Positions 11,093 to 22,311 of a stretch of 64,000 nt of DNA are shown here, piece by piece (within the stretch, counting starts at the first letter, position 1; the number at the start of each line of letters is the position of its first letter). Location: contig CANXME010002463.1 in the NCBI GenBank assembly GCA_948144175.1, positions 124,001 to 188,000 of the forward strand, given 5' to 3'. The translations under genes and the position numbers were made by a program. Under the pieces are notes generated by a model. It made no database searches, was not told the DNA's origin, and saw only the letters and a program-made list of their open reading frames with translations. Source of the DNA: Closterium sp. NIES-65 (lineage: Eukaryota > Streptophyta > Zygnematophyceae > Desmidiales > Closteriaceae).

Positions 11093-14000
11093 TCATGCTG
11101 ACTTCTTCCGCTTGGTCGGAGGACGGTGCACCGGAGCGGTCGGTTTGGCCGGTACTGTCGACTTGGCCGGTGCCGTCGGCTTCGCCAGGTCGGCCTTGGT
11201 CTTCGGCATCTGCTCCTCCCACGTGTCTGAAAACAAGGTTTCGACCCAATCACTCTGCTTCAGGTTGAGCGCCACAAGCGCACAGGCGAGGCGTAGCTTC
11301 GAGACCACCTTGGGGCCTAGCCCCTTGACTCCCATGCCAGCCTCTTTGGACAACATCGGTGACGTTCCCGGTTTGAGCACCGTGAGGGCATCGGCGAAGG
11401 TCCTGATGCCTGATGCCGCGATCCTGTGCAGTGTGTCGACCACGGCTTCGGTGTCGGCTTTGCCGTCGCTCGCGCGTAGCTGGCGCACCGCATCCATGAC
11501 CTTCAGCATGCGGCGCACCCTCTTGTTGAGTGCACCCTGCGTCGCGCCGGCGAGGAGGGTGTGGCGGTCGATGAACCCCGGCTCGGCGATCCTGTCGCAA
11601 AGCCGACGGGTGTCATTAGCGGTGATGGAGTTCCAGAGGCGCCAGGCGTCCCTCACGGTCTTGGCCTCCCGCCACGGTTGTACCACGTTGAGCTCGTAAC
11701 TAGCCTCCTCGTCCGTCTGTGGGGGTGGTGGGGGTTTGTCGTCCCCTCCGTCGGCGCCGGCTCCCATGTTGGCAGAATCCGCCGAGCCACCCTCGCTGGG
11801 AGATTGCACGGTAGCACACGGCGGGGCCTCCGGTACTCTCCGTGCTTCTGACACACGAAGTGCCTCGGTGAGACAGGTTATCTCGGCGGTGAGAGACGCG
11901 ATGGTGTCGTCGCGCTTCTCGAGCTCCTCCTAAAAGTCAATCTTCTCTTCGCGGCGCGCTCGATCACCTTCGTCAGCGTCGCCTTGAGGGATATGTTGTA
12001 GTACTCGGTGTCCATGCGGACAGAGATTTCCTGCAGCGGTAGGACAAAGACGTTAGCCGCGAGGTGGTTTGGAATGCCCTACATCCAGCTCGTCGTCGAC
12101 TTACCTGCCTGAATTTGGGTCGGGTCCCGACGCTTGTTGATCGTCTCGGTGTCGACCCGTTTTGCCCTCTGCTGGAAGAGGGGGATCCGGCAGAGCAGGG
12201 AGCCTTGGACGTACGGGTGCCATGGTGTGCGGACCAGCTTCACCGCTAGGTCCTCGGCGACGATGCGGCGCAACATCGCGAGTGTGCGCCAGAAGTGCAC
12301 CGCGGCTTTGTCGGCATCGGACCCCTCGGCAGCCTTCCCTTCCGCCTGCAATTCGTCACGTGTATTAGAAGTTCAGACACTGTCAGCAACACGACTCGGA
12401 AACAAGGATACGAGGGCGTTGACTAGCATACCGTCTTCAGCATGTCGTCGACGCTGGGGAAGATGTGCTCGGCGAGGAGCTTCAAGAGCTTATCGGAGGG
12501 CTCCACCCTGCTCTGGCCCAAGAAGTAGTCCTGCTTGTAACCAGAGTAACCGGCCTTCTTCATCACCACCCCCACCGGAATGGCGGTGATCTACGCTCGC
12601 GTCATCTTGTCGAGCGCCCAGTGACCCAGCTCCGCGATCTCGGCGCGCGGCGTGCCGTCGATGGCCAGCTCCTGGGCCCCTCCGGCTCGAGCGGCGTGCA
12701 CGTACCTCTTGCAGAAGACCCCGTTTTTGTCCCACAACTGCCGCGTACAGCGTTGGTGGCTTACCGTAGAGGGCTCCCCTTGGTCGGTGTCGTTTTTAGC
12801 GAAGAAGAGGTGCTTCTTGTACCAGCTCGCGCGTGTGCTGGTGTCCACCGGCGGAATGAGGCGGATGCCGTGAAACTGGCCGATCTGGTCGAGGATGAAG
12901 TGCAACCACAGGCCCGTCTCGCCGACGGCGCACAACTCCACTTTGAGGTGCCGCGCAGCGTAGCTCTGCTGCAAACGCGCATCCTTGGACGCCTTCGAGT
13001 TCCGCGCAGCGATGACCATGACGACCGGCTGGTTCTCCGGGTTCACCGACGAGGTGCTCGCCAGTCGGTACAAGAATATGTCGGGGAGCGTGATCTCGCG
13101 GATGCTTGCGCCGCGCAGGAGAGAATGGTAGGAGAGTAGCGTGAGCACCTTCAACAGCAGAAACCGCCACAGCGTCTGCGACGGGCCCGTACCCCGCGGG
13201 TTCCAAGCCTTAGCCGCCCACGTCGGCAGCACCCTGAACATGATCTGGCGGAACTGTTCTGCGGTGTAGGTATCGCCAATGGTTCCGCGACGCCGATCGG
13301 TGCAGTTCCTGCCGACAATGCCGAGGGTAAGGGGCATTTAGGGAGACGTCGACACAGTACATGACAACAAGAGAGTGGTCGACAGAGGTTAAACAAAAAC
13401 TCACTTGAGGTCCCGCTCGTTCTTGGTGCGGATCATGAACCGCACCTCCGACCTGACCACCGATATCTCACGCATGATGCTCAGGTCCATCTCCCAATAT
13501 ATCCTCACCTCCACTCTCGCCGCCATCTAGCATGCCTTTATGCGCCCGAGAAGCGTGTGCACCGTTGTAGATTGCACAGGCTGTGTTCCTGTGGCGTTGT
13601 CGCCCTCCTTGCTGGACTCGGCATCGAGCTTCATCTCCCGAACCATGTACTTCACGTATGCGCGAAGCCGGGACGGGGTGACCCTAGGGCCGTGCAGCCA
13701 CACGTGCGACCGGGGGACATCGGCCTCTTGGTCCCAGTTCTTCTTCTTGTCGTCCTGGATGTAGTGCCCTATCTCGTCGACGCGCTTAAGCCTGTACTCC
13801 TAGGGAAGCTTGTTGCGAATTTGCATCAACATCTTCGCCGCCCACCTGTTGTAGTGGTAGATCCACGAGGTGTACTGCCTCAGCGTGCTGTTCCTCTCCA
13901 CGGTCTGCAGGTGGCGTAGGGCGTCCAAGACGAGCACGTCGATGGTCGCGTACACCATGTCCTCCTCGACGAAGTCTGCTACCCTCCACTATTCGCGTGG

Positions 14001-14426
14001 CACCGACAAGTTCTCCTGGTCGGCATCCTCGTCCTGTTCGAGCAGATCATCTATGTGTTCAAGTTCCCGCCTGAGCCGTTCTTCCAAGGTGCGCTGACTA
14101 GTGCTACGCGGCGGACGCTCGTTGTTTTCGTCATCGCTTTCCTCCTCCTCCTCCTCCCCCCCATCCTCCTCCTCTTCGACCTCAACCTGGTTTCCAGAGC
14201 CGGCCGGTGCCGACGAAGTTCCTGGCCGTCCATTTCGCGTCGGATTCTGTTTCTTTTTCTCGTTGAACTCCCCGATCGGCGGTGGGGGAATGTCCTTGGT
14301 GAACTCCCCTTCCGAAATCTGCGTCAGCTGGTCAAGATCGTAGAGTAAGAGGAGCGTCTCTTCCTCGGTAGATGTCGGACTGTGGTCGGTGGATGGTCTA
14401 GCGTCAGTCATGTCGACGTCGGCCAT
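11093..14426 (-). pseudogene. Gene B1: Crypton-like tyrosine recombinase, four in-frame UAG codons
   Basis: Inferred exons on the minus strand are 14426-13405, 13308-12432, 12345-12105 and 12030-11093, with GT-AG borders and one continuous frame to a terminal TGA (about 1,025 codons). The N-terminus is acidic (EEEEDGGEEEEEE). A helical core-binding region follows (NSTLRQYTSWIYHYNRW). In the catalytic domain I see LLRG as the first Arg, HAAR as the HxxR motif, and GHW. Where gene B2 has the nucleophilic Tyr (HYLTTIP), B1 has TAG (12591-12593). Other in-frame stops, also TAG, are at 13800, 13527 and 11930. The C-terminal extension has a coiled coil and a PTAPAK-rich basic tail. A stretch near 12000 resembling the start of B2's last exon (EISVRMD) is out of frame, so at least one indel is likely. 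Either this is decaying or UAG is read as sense. Confidence 0.7.
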
Positions 14427-14770
14427 GTGGCAGCACGTATGTTGCTCTACCGTCGTCCGTTTGCGATGCGGAGGTCGGTAAACCAGAGACGGTACTGATT
14501 CACGGGTGCGGTGTACGACCGAAGAGTAGCGCGGCGGTCTTCCTCTAGATAACGTTCAATAACGTCTAACTCGTGTTCGACCTCGTTATTGTTTGGGTCG
14601 GTAAACCAGAGACGGTAATGAGTCACGGGTGCGGTGAACGCGCGTAGAGTTGCGCGGCGGCGGTCTTCTTCGAATTCTCGCTCAAGTGCGTCTAACTCGG
14701 CTTCGACCTTTAGCCGTTCCAACTGCGCTTTGATGTCGGCGTCTACAGAGTCGGCAGGGGGTGGAATGGG

Positions 14771-14895
14771 TGTCAGAATGTTATGCTCTAGCCTGTAGTG
14801 GGGTGCTCTATAGCGAGTACAACCCTTCTAGGGTTTGCTATTTGTATCCTCATTCTTGCTAGTGTAACCCCTCTTCTTCCTTCAAAATTTTCACA
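14771..14895 (+). repeat. N3 5' LTR
   Basis: TGTCAGAATGTTATGC...TTTTCACA, followed directly by the primer site. Confidence 0.9.
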
Positions 14896-16168
14896 TGCTA
14901 TCAGAGCAAGTCGATCCCCTTGGATCGATCCTGTGGGTGGGCTCACCACCTCGTTGCTTCCGCTGCAACTGCCACTGCTACTCTCTGTGCCGCACGCCCC
15001 GTGGCGTGCGGCAGTTTTTCTTCCCGCCGTGCGCCGCCCGCCGTGCGCCCCGAGGCACGCGGCGGTTCTCTGCCCGCTGTGCGCCCTGAGGCGTGCGGCA
15101 GGCTTCTGCCCCGTCACTCGGCGCGTCGCCCTCGGGAGGCGCCGCGACGGGCGACGGGGACCCGTGTGTTGCCCCCCGTCACCCGTCGTGGCCTGCGCGC
15201 GGCCCGTACAGGCAGCGCGCGGCCCGTACGGGCTGCGCCAGGCCCGGCCTCGGCCAGTACGGGCTGCGCCAGGCCCGCGCGCAGCCCGTACGGGCTGCGC
15301 CAGGCCCGCGCGCGGCCCGTACGGGCGGCGCCAGGCCCGCGCGCGGCTCGAGCCGCCTGCGCGCGGCTCGGGCGGCTGTGCCAGGCCCGTGGGCGGCCCG
15401 TTTCTCGCTGCTCCTGCCCTCCCCGCTGTCCCCCGTGCTTCTGCTGATGCCCCACCCCACCTACTGCCCATTCTCCTGAATTAGGGTTTGGGGGTGGGGG
15501 GTATGGGGGTGAAGCCACTGTGTGCTGTTCCCTACTCCTCCTCCTCCTCCGTCTCCCTGTGCTGCAGCTACCGCTGAGGAGGGGTGGACTTGTTGGAGCC
15601 GTTGGAGTGGTACTAAAGGGGGGTGAAGGGGGAGTGGAGCTAGGGGTGTAGCAGTGGGTGTGTGTCAGGGGGAGTGGGATGGTTTGGGGAGGTTGAAGGG
15701 GGTGGCCGCCGTGAAGCCAGCAGCTCCAGTCGCCCGTGAGACCGTTGCGCCAATTGCCCGTAAGCCCGTTGCGCCAGTCGCCCGTGAGCCCGTTGCTCCA
15801 GTTGCCCGTGAGTCCGTTGCTCGTCTGCCGCTACTTTTAGCCGCGGAGCCAGTTACTCCAGTAGCCCGTGTGCCAGTTGCTCCAGTTGCCAGTGTGCTAG
15901 TTGCTCCAGTTGCCCGTGTGCCAGTTGCTCCAGTTGCGCCGTGTGCCAGCAGCTTCAGCTGCCACCCACTATCTCCTCTCCTCTCATAGTCTCTTTCCTC
16001 CTCCTCACTTGCCCGTTGTGACTACCACTAGCTTTGCTCATAATTGTGAACTTTAAACTATTGCTTCTTGAACTTGTGCTCAGAATGTGTGGTGACATTG
16101 TGATCCACCCTGAGCTTGTACTGCTTTGCTTGCTCTGCTGATTACACCCCACTTTGGCTATGGGGGTG

Positions 16169-16293
16169 TGTCAGAATGTTATGCTCTAGCCTGTAGTGGG
16201 GTGCTCTATAGCGAGTACAACCCTTCTAGGGTTTGCTATTTGTATCCTCATTCTTGCTGGTGCAACCCCTCTTTTTCCTTCAAAATTTCCACA
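16169..16293 (+). repeat. N3 3' LTR
   Basis: Matches 14771-14895 with about four substitutions and ends in CCACA before the ATGGG duplication. Confidence 0.9.
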
Positions 16294-16334
16294 ATGGGTT
16301 GCGGCTGTTGTGCTCTAGGGCGACCTCTGGCCAT

Positions 16335-17400
16335 GCGTCGCCGACTGACGTTGACGTCGACGTCTACTGACCAAGTCGGCAACCGAGTAACCTACTGGCA
16401 GCTGAAAATTCTAAGTGCACGAGAGAGCAGGAAGAAACGCAGGAACGGACGTGGGAATGAGCAGGCCCGCACGGTCATGGACGGGTATGGTCCTGAGTGA
16501 CTCCGACGCTGTCGCGATTCACGCAAACCCCTATGCTCCTGCCGCCGTGCATGTGTTCTCGCATAGGCGGCGCACTGCCCGAAGTGCCACGCGCCAAGCA
16601 TGGCTATTGTGACTTCGCGCTGCACCGAAGGGGCGTAAGCCAGGCCCTTTCCACGGTGGAATGGGCGTGTGTTACGTGGCTTGGGGCCGACATTGGCCTC
16701 TCAGTACCGAAATTACTGCATGCAGGCTCGAATCTCCCAGGGTTCCGGAATTCTTGAATCCCACCGTGGCAGTCCTACCGTGGGCGCCCAAAGATCGGCG
16801 CCGACTTACATTCGGCGCGCTTGGTTGTTTCCTTAGGTTCGTTGAACATAGACAGCGTTGGGATTGTGCCGCCTGGCTTGGTTGTGGGCCTCTGGATGTA
16901 CTGGTCGACACCGACATCGCATGCAACACGCGATGCCACAGAACAGTTACATCCTGGACGGTCCGATTTTTGCCGCGTGGATCGAGCTGGCCCATTTTCA
17001 AAGGTGTGAATGTTTTCCCGCTTTGCGAAAATCACCGCTGGGGCGACGCGTAGCCACGACGGCCACGTCGTGGCAGCCTAGTACACGGTGGGGACGGTCC
17101 GGCTCCCCCCTACTGGTCCGCGTGGCGGCAGTCGCGGCTCGACGTGGCGAGCTTTCCTATTTTGTCCGCTGAGATTTACTTCTCAGGAATCTCCCAGCGC
17201 AAACGTATGTCGTCGGATTGTCGACATTCCTGAGTGCTCCCGAGGCCCCTGAGACGTCATTTGGGCCCAGCTTGGAGCTCGGAGGTCGTCGCGAGCTCGT
17301 CAATCCCGAGGGGGGCCCTTGTCCCTTCTGAACCGCGAAATTGGGCGGCGTTTTTCGTCGGCTGAGGTATATCATCCCCTAAGACGATTTCGTCGCCTCT
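16335..17400. other. Right arm of element 1 (upstream of the recombinase gene)
   Basis: No coding domain. Rich in GTCGAC, CGACGTCG and GGCGCCGAC-like motifs, as in the rest of element 1. It probably contains the B1 promoter and the right terminus. A T-run at 17401 follows. Confidence 0.4.
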
Positions 17401-18147
17401 TGTTTTTTTTTTTTTTTGAACCAGTTGATAGTGACTGATTACGTGAAACGTTTTATCAGTCGAGTGAAAACACCCTTAGCAGTGACCGTACCCTTTATTT
17501 TCTTACCATAATGTTATCGAGTCCCATGATGGTTACGAATGGCATATTTTCCCCTACAAAGAAAACATTTGCCTTTTCCTCTGACGATGTAGCGCGATGT
17601 CGGAGAGAACGCTCTCCCACGCGCGGGCTCGAAAATTGTCAGTCCGTGAGACACATCACGCACGATCTCGTATACAGTTACCAGAGGTTTCGCCGACGTT
17701 TCTCTCTGATATCCCAGCAAACACATATTACCACTCTGAAACAGACCAAAACACGCACCGAACCACCGCGCATCCCATAAATGTTTTCATTCTTGACTTT
17801 ATCCTCGCCCCAACCCACTCTGCTTTCATGATCTGAACTGACAGTCCCATCCCATCCCGTGTCTGTTCCGCTGCACCACTCAGTCGGTCAGCACCAAGTA
17901 CAGTATGTCCCACCTAATGCTGTTCCATCCCGCCTGTTTGTGAAAATGCAGTCTATTCGTAGATCTAGCGTCTCATAGGAATGCTGCTACTTTAGAGTGT
18001 AGGGCAGGACGCCAGAGAGTAGAGTTCTTTTCACTCAATTCTCCTCGGTAACTCCCAGCCAGCTCAGTCTCTGTCGATCCCGCCGCCACAACATCAGCAT
18101 TGGCTGATCTCTTGATCCATGCGCTTGATGCCACGAGCGCCCCGCCA
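17401..18147 (+). other. Region upstream of the LRR gene
   Basis: Lower GC than element 1. About 17700-17830 (TATCCCAGCAAACAC ... ACCACCGCGCATCCCATAA ... CTTGACTTTATCCTCGCCCC) is clearly related, in the same orientation, to 52845-52945 just left of element 3. This may be a shared promoter of an LRR gene family or an old repeat. No RNA gene is seen. Confidence 0.45.
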
Positions 18148-21100
18148 ATGTCGGCACCGACTGACCTCTTGTGCCTGGACTCCTCTCCGGTCGACCGCCT
18201 TTCGGACGACATACTGGGTCGCATCTTCAGCTACGTTGAACCCGTCGCTTATGGCGAGTCGCCAGCGCCATGTTCGCAGCAGCAGTTGGACCGCCTCCGC
18301 CACCCTCCTTCGCAGCCTGCACCGTATCGCTCCCAGCCATCCTCCGTCGGCCAACGACGCGATTCGTCTCATGATCTCACCGGGATCTCTAACTCTGGAT
18401 CTAATAAGATTGACGGTGGTTACTCCCTCGTCTGTCGTCGATGGTACCGTGTCGCCTGTGCGACCCGCTCGCACGTCGCACTGTCGCCTGAGCGACGGCT
18501 GTGCACCCGGCGATTCTTGAAGGGCGTCGCTTCGTTCCCGTCGCTGACGTCAATATTTCTGCCAGATGGCAGCCTCTCATTGGCCAACGATCACCTCCTC
18601 TCTCAATTAGCTGCCACGTGTCCATCGCTTACTCGCTTCCATCTCGGTAACATGGCCGAGCCGGTTACCATTCGCGGCAGGCGCGTCGCGTCCACGTCAT
18701 CTCGTCCTGACCACCGCGCCGCCTTCACTGAAGCCGGGCTGGAGTCGCTTTTCTCTTCCTACCCGGGGCTCGATTCCCTGGAGCTGCACTGCCCACCAAA
18801 TCTGACCACTCTTCCTCCGTCAATCTGCAGGTTGACTCGCTTGACGGCGTTAAAAATCACCGCTCGGGGACTGAAACGCCTTCCTGACGGATTCCGTCAA
18901 CTCTCCGCTCTCGTCAGTCTATCAATCCACTCAGAAGCCTTGGAGAAGCTTCCAGCCGGCTTCGCGACGGATATCGACGAGACTGTAGAAACTTCCATTC
19001 GACCGATTGGTTCTAGCATCTCAGATGCGTATGCGAATGCGAACGCAGCAGATGGATCGGAGAACGTCGCTCGTCAGAATAGTATCATACTGCCTCAGGA
19101 TGATAACTCTTCGATTGTTGCTTCGCTCGCCCCCCTCGCCTCTCTCTCCCTCTCGAACACCCCCTCTCCCGCACTCCTCTCCGCCCTCCGCCACCTCTCC
19201 CTCGACCGCTGCCGCGCTCTCCGCGCGCTCCCCTCATCCCTCCCCGCCGCGCTCCCACTTCTCGAAACCCTCGAGCTCCGCGAATGCGCCTTGCTTTCCG
19301 CCGTCCCCGCCTGCTCCCCGCGCGCCTCCCCCGCCTCCGCGCGCTCACCCTCACCTACCTCTCCTCCCTGCGCACCCCGCTCCCCGCGCTCCTCTCCGCA
19401 TTCTCCCCGCCTGCTCCCGGCGCAGCGGAGGAAGCGGAAAACAGTCTTCCCGGGGCAGTTTCGGAAGGGGAGAACGGGGGAGCTTGTAAGGAGGATGCGG
19501 GGGAGAGCAGGGCGGGACTGGCCCGGCTGGAGCTACTGGGATGGAAGCAGATGCAGGAGTTACCCGCCGAAGCACTCACCTCTCTCTCCGCCTCCCTCAC
19601 TCACATCACCATTTCCAACTGCCCCGCCCTCTCCTCCCTCCCGGACGAGCTTTGCCATCTGCCCCACCTCCGCTCCCTCACTCTCTCCTTCCTCCCACTC
19701 CTCACCTCCCTCCCTGCCTCCCTCCACCTCCTCTCCCACTCACTGCACCATATAGACATCACCTCGTGTGATTCGCTGCAGAGTCTCCCCGCGTCCCTTA
19801 CCGCCCTCTCCGCCCTGCGCTCCTTGAATGTCTCCGCCTGTGGCGCCCTCGCCCGCCTGCCGTCCGCGCCTGCGGCGCTGCCGTCCGTTCGTGCTGCACG
19901 GGGGGGAGCAGGTGCGGGGAATGGCAGCAGCAGCAACACCACTACCACTAGCAGCAGCACCACCGCCAGCAGCAGCAGCAGCGGTGGCAGCGGAGGGATC
20001 CTTGACACCAGCAGCACCACCTCCACTTCCCACGCGCCCCTCTCCCTACTCCCATCGCTCACCAGCCTGCGCGTCGCTCTCTGTGCGCGCCTCACCGCTC
20101 TCCCTCGCACCTGGATGCACCTGCCGTCGCTGCAGGAGCTGATCGTGGACGGTAACGGCCAAATGGAGTCACTCTTTGACGGGGATGACACTGTTCATAA
20201 TGATACTGTTTATTATGACACTGTTCAGTCTGACACTGTTCCTCCATTCCCCTCTCCTCTCCCCTCTTTGCATTCCCTCACTGTCTCCAACTGTCCTCGC
20301 ATCTCCCGCCTCCCTGCCTTCCTCTCCTGCTCCCCCACTCTCCTCCACTTGAAGCTGCACGACCTCTCTGCTCTCGCCCTCCTCCCGTTTCACACCGCAC
20401 CCAATGCTGATGTAACGGGTGTGACTTTAACGGGTACAGATGTGGTAGCTGGCGTTGCTGCTGCTGCTGCTGCTGTAGGATCGGACACACTTGAAGGGTC
20501 CGGTGGGATGATGGGATTGGTGACACTTCACATTGACTTGAAGGACAACACGCACATCACACACCTCCCTCACTCACTCTTCTCCCTCCCCTCCCTCGCC
20601 ACCCTCACTCTCTCACACCTCTCGCACGTCGCCTCCATCCCCCACTCCCTCTCCCTCCTCGCTCCCACCCTCACTCACTTGCACATCAGCCACTGCCCCT
20701 TGCTGACCGCCCTCCCCTCCTCCCTCTGCCGCCTCTCCTTCCTGCGATCCCTTGTCATCCAATCATGTGCGTCCCTGACGTCTGTCTTGGGAGACGGAGC
20801 AGGAGAGGCAGGAGAAGTGGGGGAGGGGGAGGGAGGTGGAGAAGGAGAGTGGGAGAGGGAGTGGGAGGGAAAGGAGGGGAAGCGGGAGGAGGAAGGGGAG
20901 GGAAAGGGGGAAGTGGGAGAGGGGGAAGTGGGAAAAGGGGAAGTGGGCGAGGTGGGGAATGTGGAGGATATGAAGCAGCATCATGGTATGGCTGCTATGT
21001 ACTCGTTAAAGGTACTCTCAGTCTCGGACTGTGAATCACTGACACACCTGCCGTCAAGCATCAGCCTGCTACCTCATCTCACCTCCATCTCTCTCAACTC

Positions 21101-21600
21101 CACAGCCTCGCCACGCTACCACCCTCCCTTCCCTTAGGCCCCTCCCTCACCACCCTCACTCTCTCCTCCTGTGATCGCCTCTCATCCCTCCCCCCAACCT
21201 TTGGGCTCTTGTCCAGCCTCTGGACCTTGAAACTTTCTAGCCTGCCCAGTCTCGCTGTCCTGATTCTTTCGGGCACCTGTCCCACCTGGAGCAATTTACC
21301 CTACACGACTGCTGCTTGCTGCGCTGCCTGCCTGACTCGTTCCCCCACCTTCCCCGATTGGCCCGGCTCAGCATCGCCAACTGCAGTAAACTCGAGGGTT
21401 TACCAGCAAATCTAGGGTTACTTTCATCTCTGGAATGGTTGGAGCTGGAATGCCTGCCAAAACTTTCCGAGCTGCCTGAGACAATAAGCCAGCTGCCCAG
21501 GCTTTGGCAAGTGGAGATCCGAGGATGCAAGAGAGTGAAAGGCGTTCCAGAGTGGTTAAGCGCAATGCCAGAGGTGGACCTTGTTGTATCATACCGGTAA
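18148..21600 (+). pseudogene. F-box-like leucine-rich-repeat gene with frame breaks
   Basis: The first ATG in frame is at 18148; an in-frame TTG at 18100 is less likely as a start. The N-terminus has an F-box-like segment, DRLSDDILGRIFSYV, separated by an insert from SLVCRRWYRVA. More than a dozen plant-type LRRs follow (patterns LPxSLxxLxxLxxLxLxxC, for example LPDELCHLPHLRSLTL). Low-complexity inserts include a Ser/Thr run (about 19915-20030) and an acidic Gly/Glu run (about 20800-20960). The coding pattern changes frame near 19305, 21105 and 21255 and ends at TAA 21598-21600. The LRR pattern carries straight across each shift, so these are single-base indels rather than introns. They could be assembly errors or genuine decay. 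The family role would be substrate recognition in SCF ubiquitin ligases, but the F-box assignment is tentative. Confidence 0.6.
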
Positions 21601-22311
21601 GTGGTGTGTTGAGTGAACTAGTCAGCAGTGAAGTCTTTGGCAAGTGGGTTGGATGGCGAACGGGGTGTATGTGTGTCTGATACGGCAGCGCCCGTAGCAG
21701 TGAGTTGTGTATTACATATATTTGATCCACAATGTGCTGGGCTGAAAGTCATCCCCTGATGCCCATGTGACTGCCACCTGAGGCATGCAGCATGCTGCAA
21801 AGGCTCTGTCAAGACTAGTCAACTGGAATACAGGGAGTGACAGATGCTGTGATTTAGATTGGTGGCCTGAGTAGTCTGGGTGGAGAAAGCTGTAATGGGC
21901 GGACAGACCTGGTCCGGTAGTACATACCAAATGACTTCGTGCCTCAGACTTAACAAGATTTGAATATATGCTTGATTATGATTGATGCTGAACGAGGCCT
22001 AGAATTACAGGATAGTGGTACTCCCTGTCAATAAATGGGACCTTCTAACCAGGGCGGCAGGAAGAGAGAGAGGAGAGAGCGAGAGGCGGAGGGGGCGGCT
22101 GCCTGCCTGGTCATACCCGCCAACCCCACCCACCTCCCCCCCTCCCCCCCCCCCCCACCCCCCACCGCGGCAGGCACTGTCAGGAGAGGGAGGAGTAGCG
22201 GTGGCTGGTGCTGAAACCACGCTCCCGTCAACTCCTCAAACCCTCCCCCCCCCCCCCCCCCCCCCCCCCCCAACAGCGGGGGCGCGAAGCTCAGCTCGCT
22301 GAGTCGATACC
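21601..22311. other. Intergenic region between LRR and thioredoxin genes
   Basis: No gene is seen. Contains a C-run cluster (22135-22160) and a long C-run (about 22247-22271), likely sequencing-prone simple repeats. Confidence 0.6.

Larger units (their letters stand above)
14771..16293 (+). mobile_element. N3: non-autonomous LTR retrotransposon inside the B1 upstream ORF
   Basis: LTRs of 125 bp lie at 14771-14895 and 16169-16293 with about four differences, so N3 is somewhat older than N1. The duplication ATGGG is at 14766-14770 and 16294-16298. The primer site TGCTATCAGAGC is at 14896, followed by the same TCGATCCCCTTGGATCGATC hairpin-forming leader as in N1 and N2. The polypurine tract TATGGGGGTG precedes 16169. 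The interior is GC-rich with repeated CGCGCGGCCCGTACGG-like units and a GTTGCYCCAGTTGCCCGTG repeat. No gag or pol is present. Confidence 0.92.
14447..16334 (-). pseudogene. Small ORF upstream of recombinase B1, interrupted by N3
   Basis: With N3 set aside, a frame starts at ATG 16334-16332 (MARGRPRAQQPQ) and resumes at 14770, ending with TAG at 14447. RGRP is an AT-hook core. The body holds two copies of a motif R-ATLR-[AS]-[FY]-TAPV-x2-YRLWFTD, which resembles the core-binding motif of B1 (STLRQYTSWIYHYNRW). It may be an upstream exon of B1, using a GT at 14450-14449, or a separate small DNA-binding protein; I could not find a convincing acceptor joining them. N3 separates the first 14 codons from the rest. 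Confidence 0.5.
1990..17400. mobile_element. Element 1: tyrosine-recombinase (Crypton-like) element with convergent companion gene
   Basis: The region holds gene A1 on the plus strand and recombinase gene B1 on the minus strand, converging at 10605-11092. The left part (1990-2483 plus 4985-5262) matches the left part of element 3 (53017-53831), so about 800 bp upstream of gene A belongs to the element. The left end is placed near GGAATTCGGTCGTCGG because similarity to element 3 starts there. The right end near 17400 is a guess from where the dense GTCGNC-type motifs stop. Neither terminal repeats nor a target duplication were found. Without the inserted LTR elements it would be about 11 kb. 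Tyrosine-recombinase transposons such as Cryptons normally lack inverted repeats, which fits. Confidence 0.55.

Noticed and set aside
13209..13404. Alternative start of the recombinase at 13337 (MPLTLGIVG)
   Set aside because: This Met lies in the intron. A GT donor at 13404 and AG acceptor at 13309 restore frame, and B2 has the same intron.
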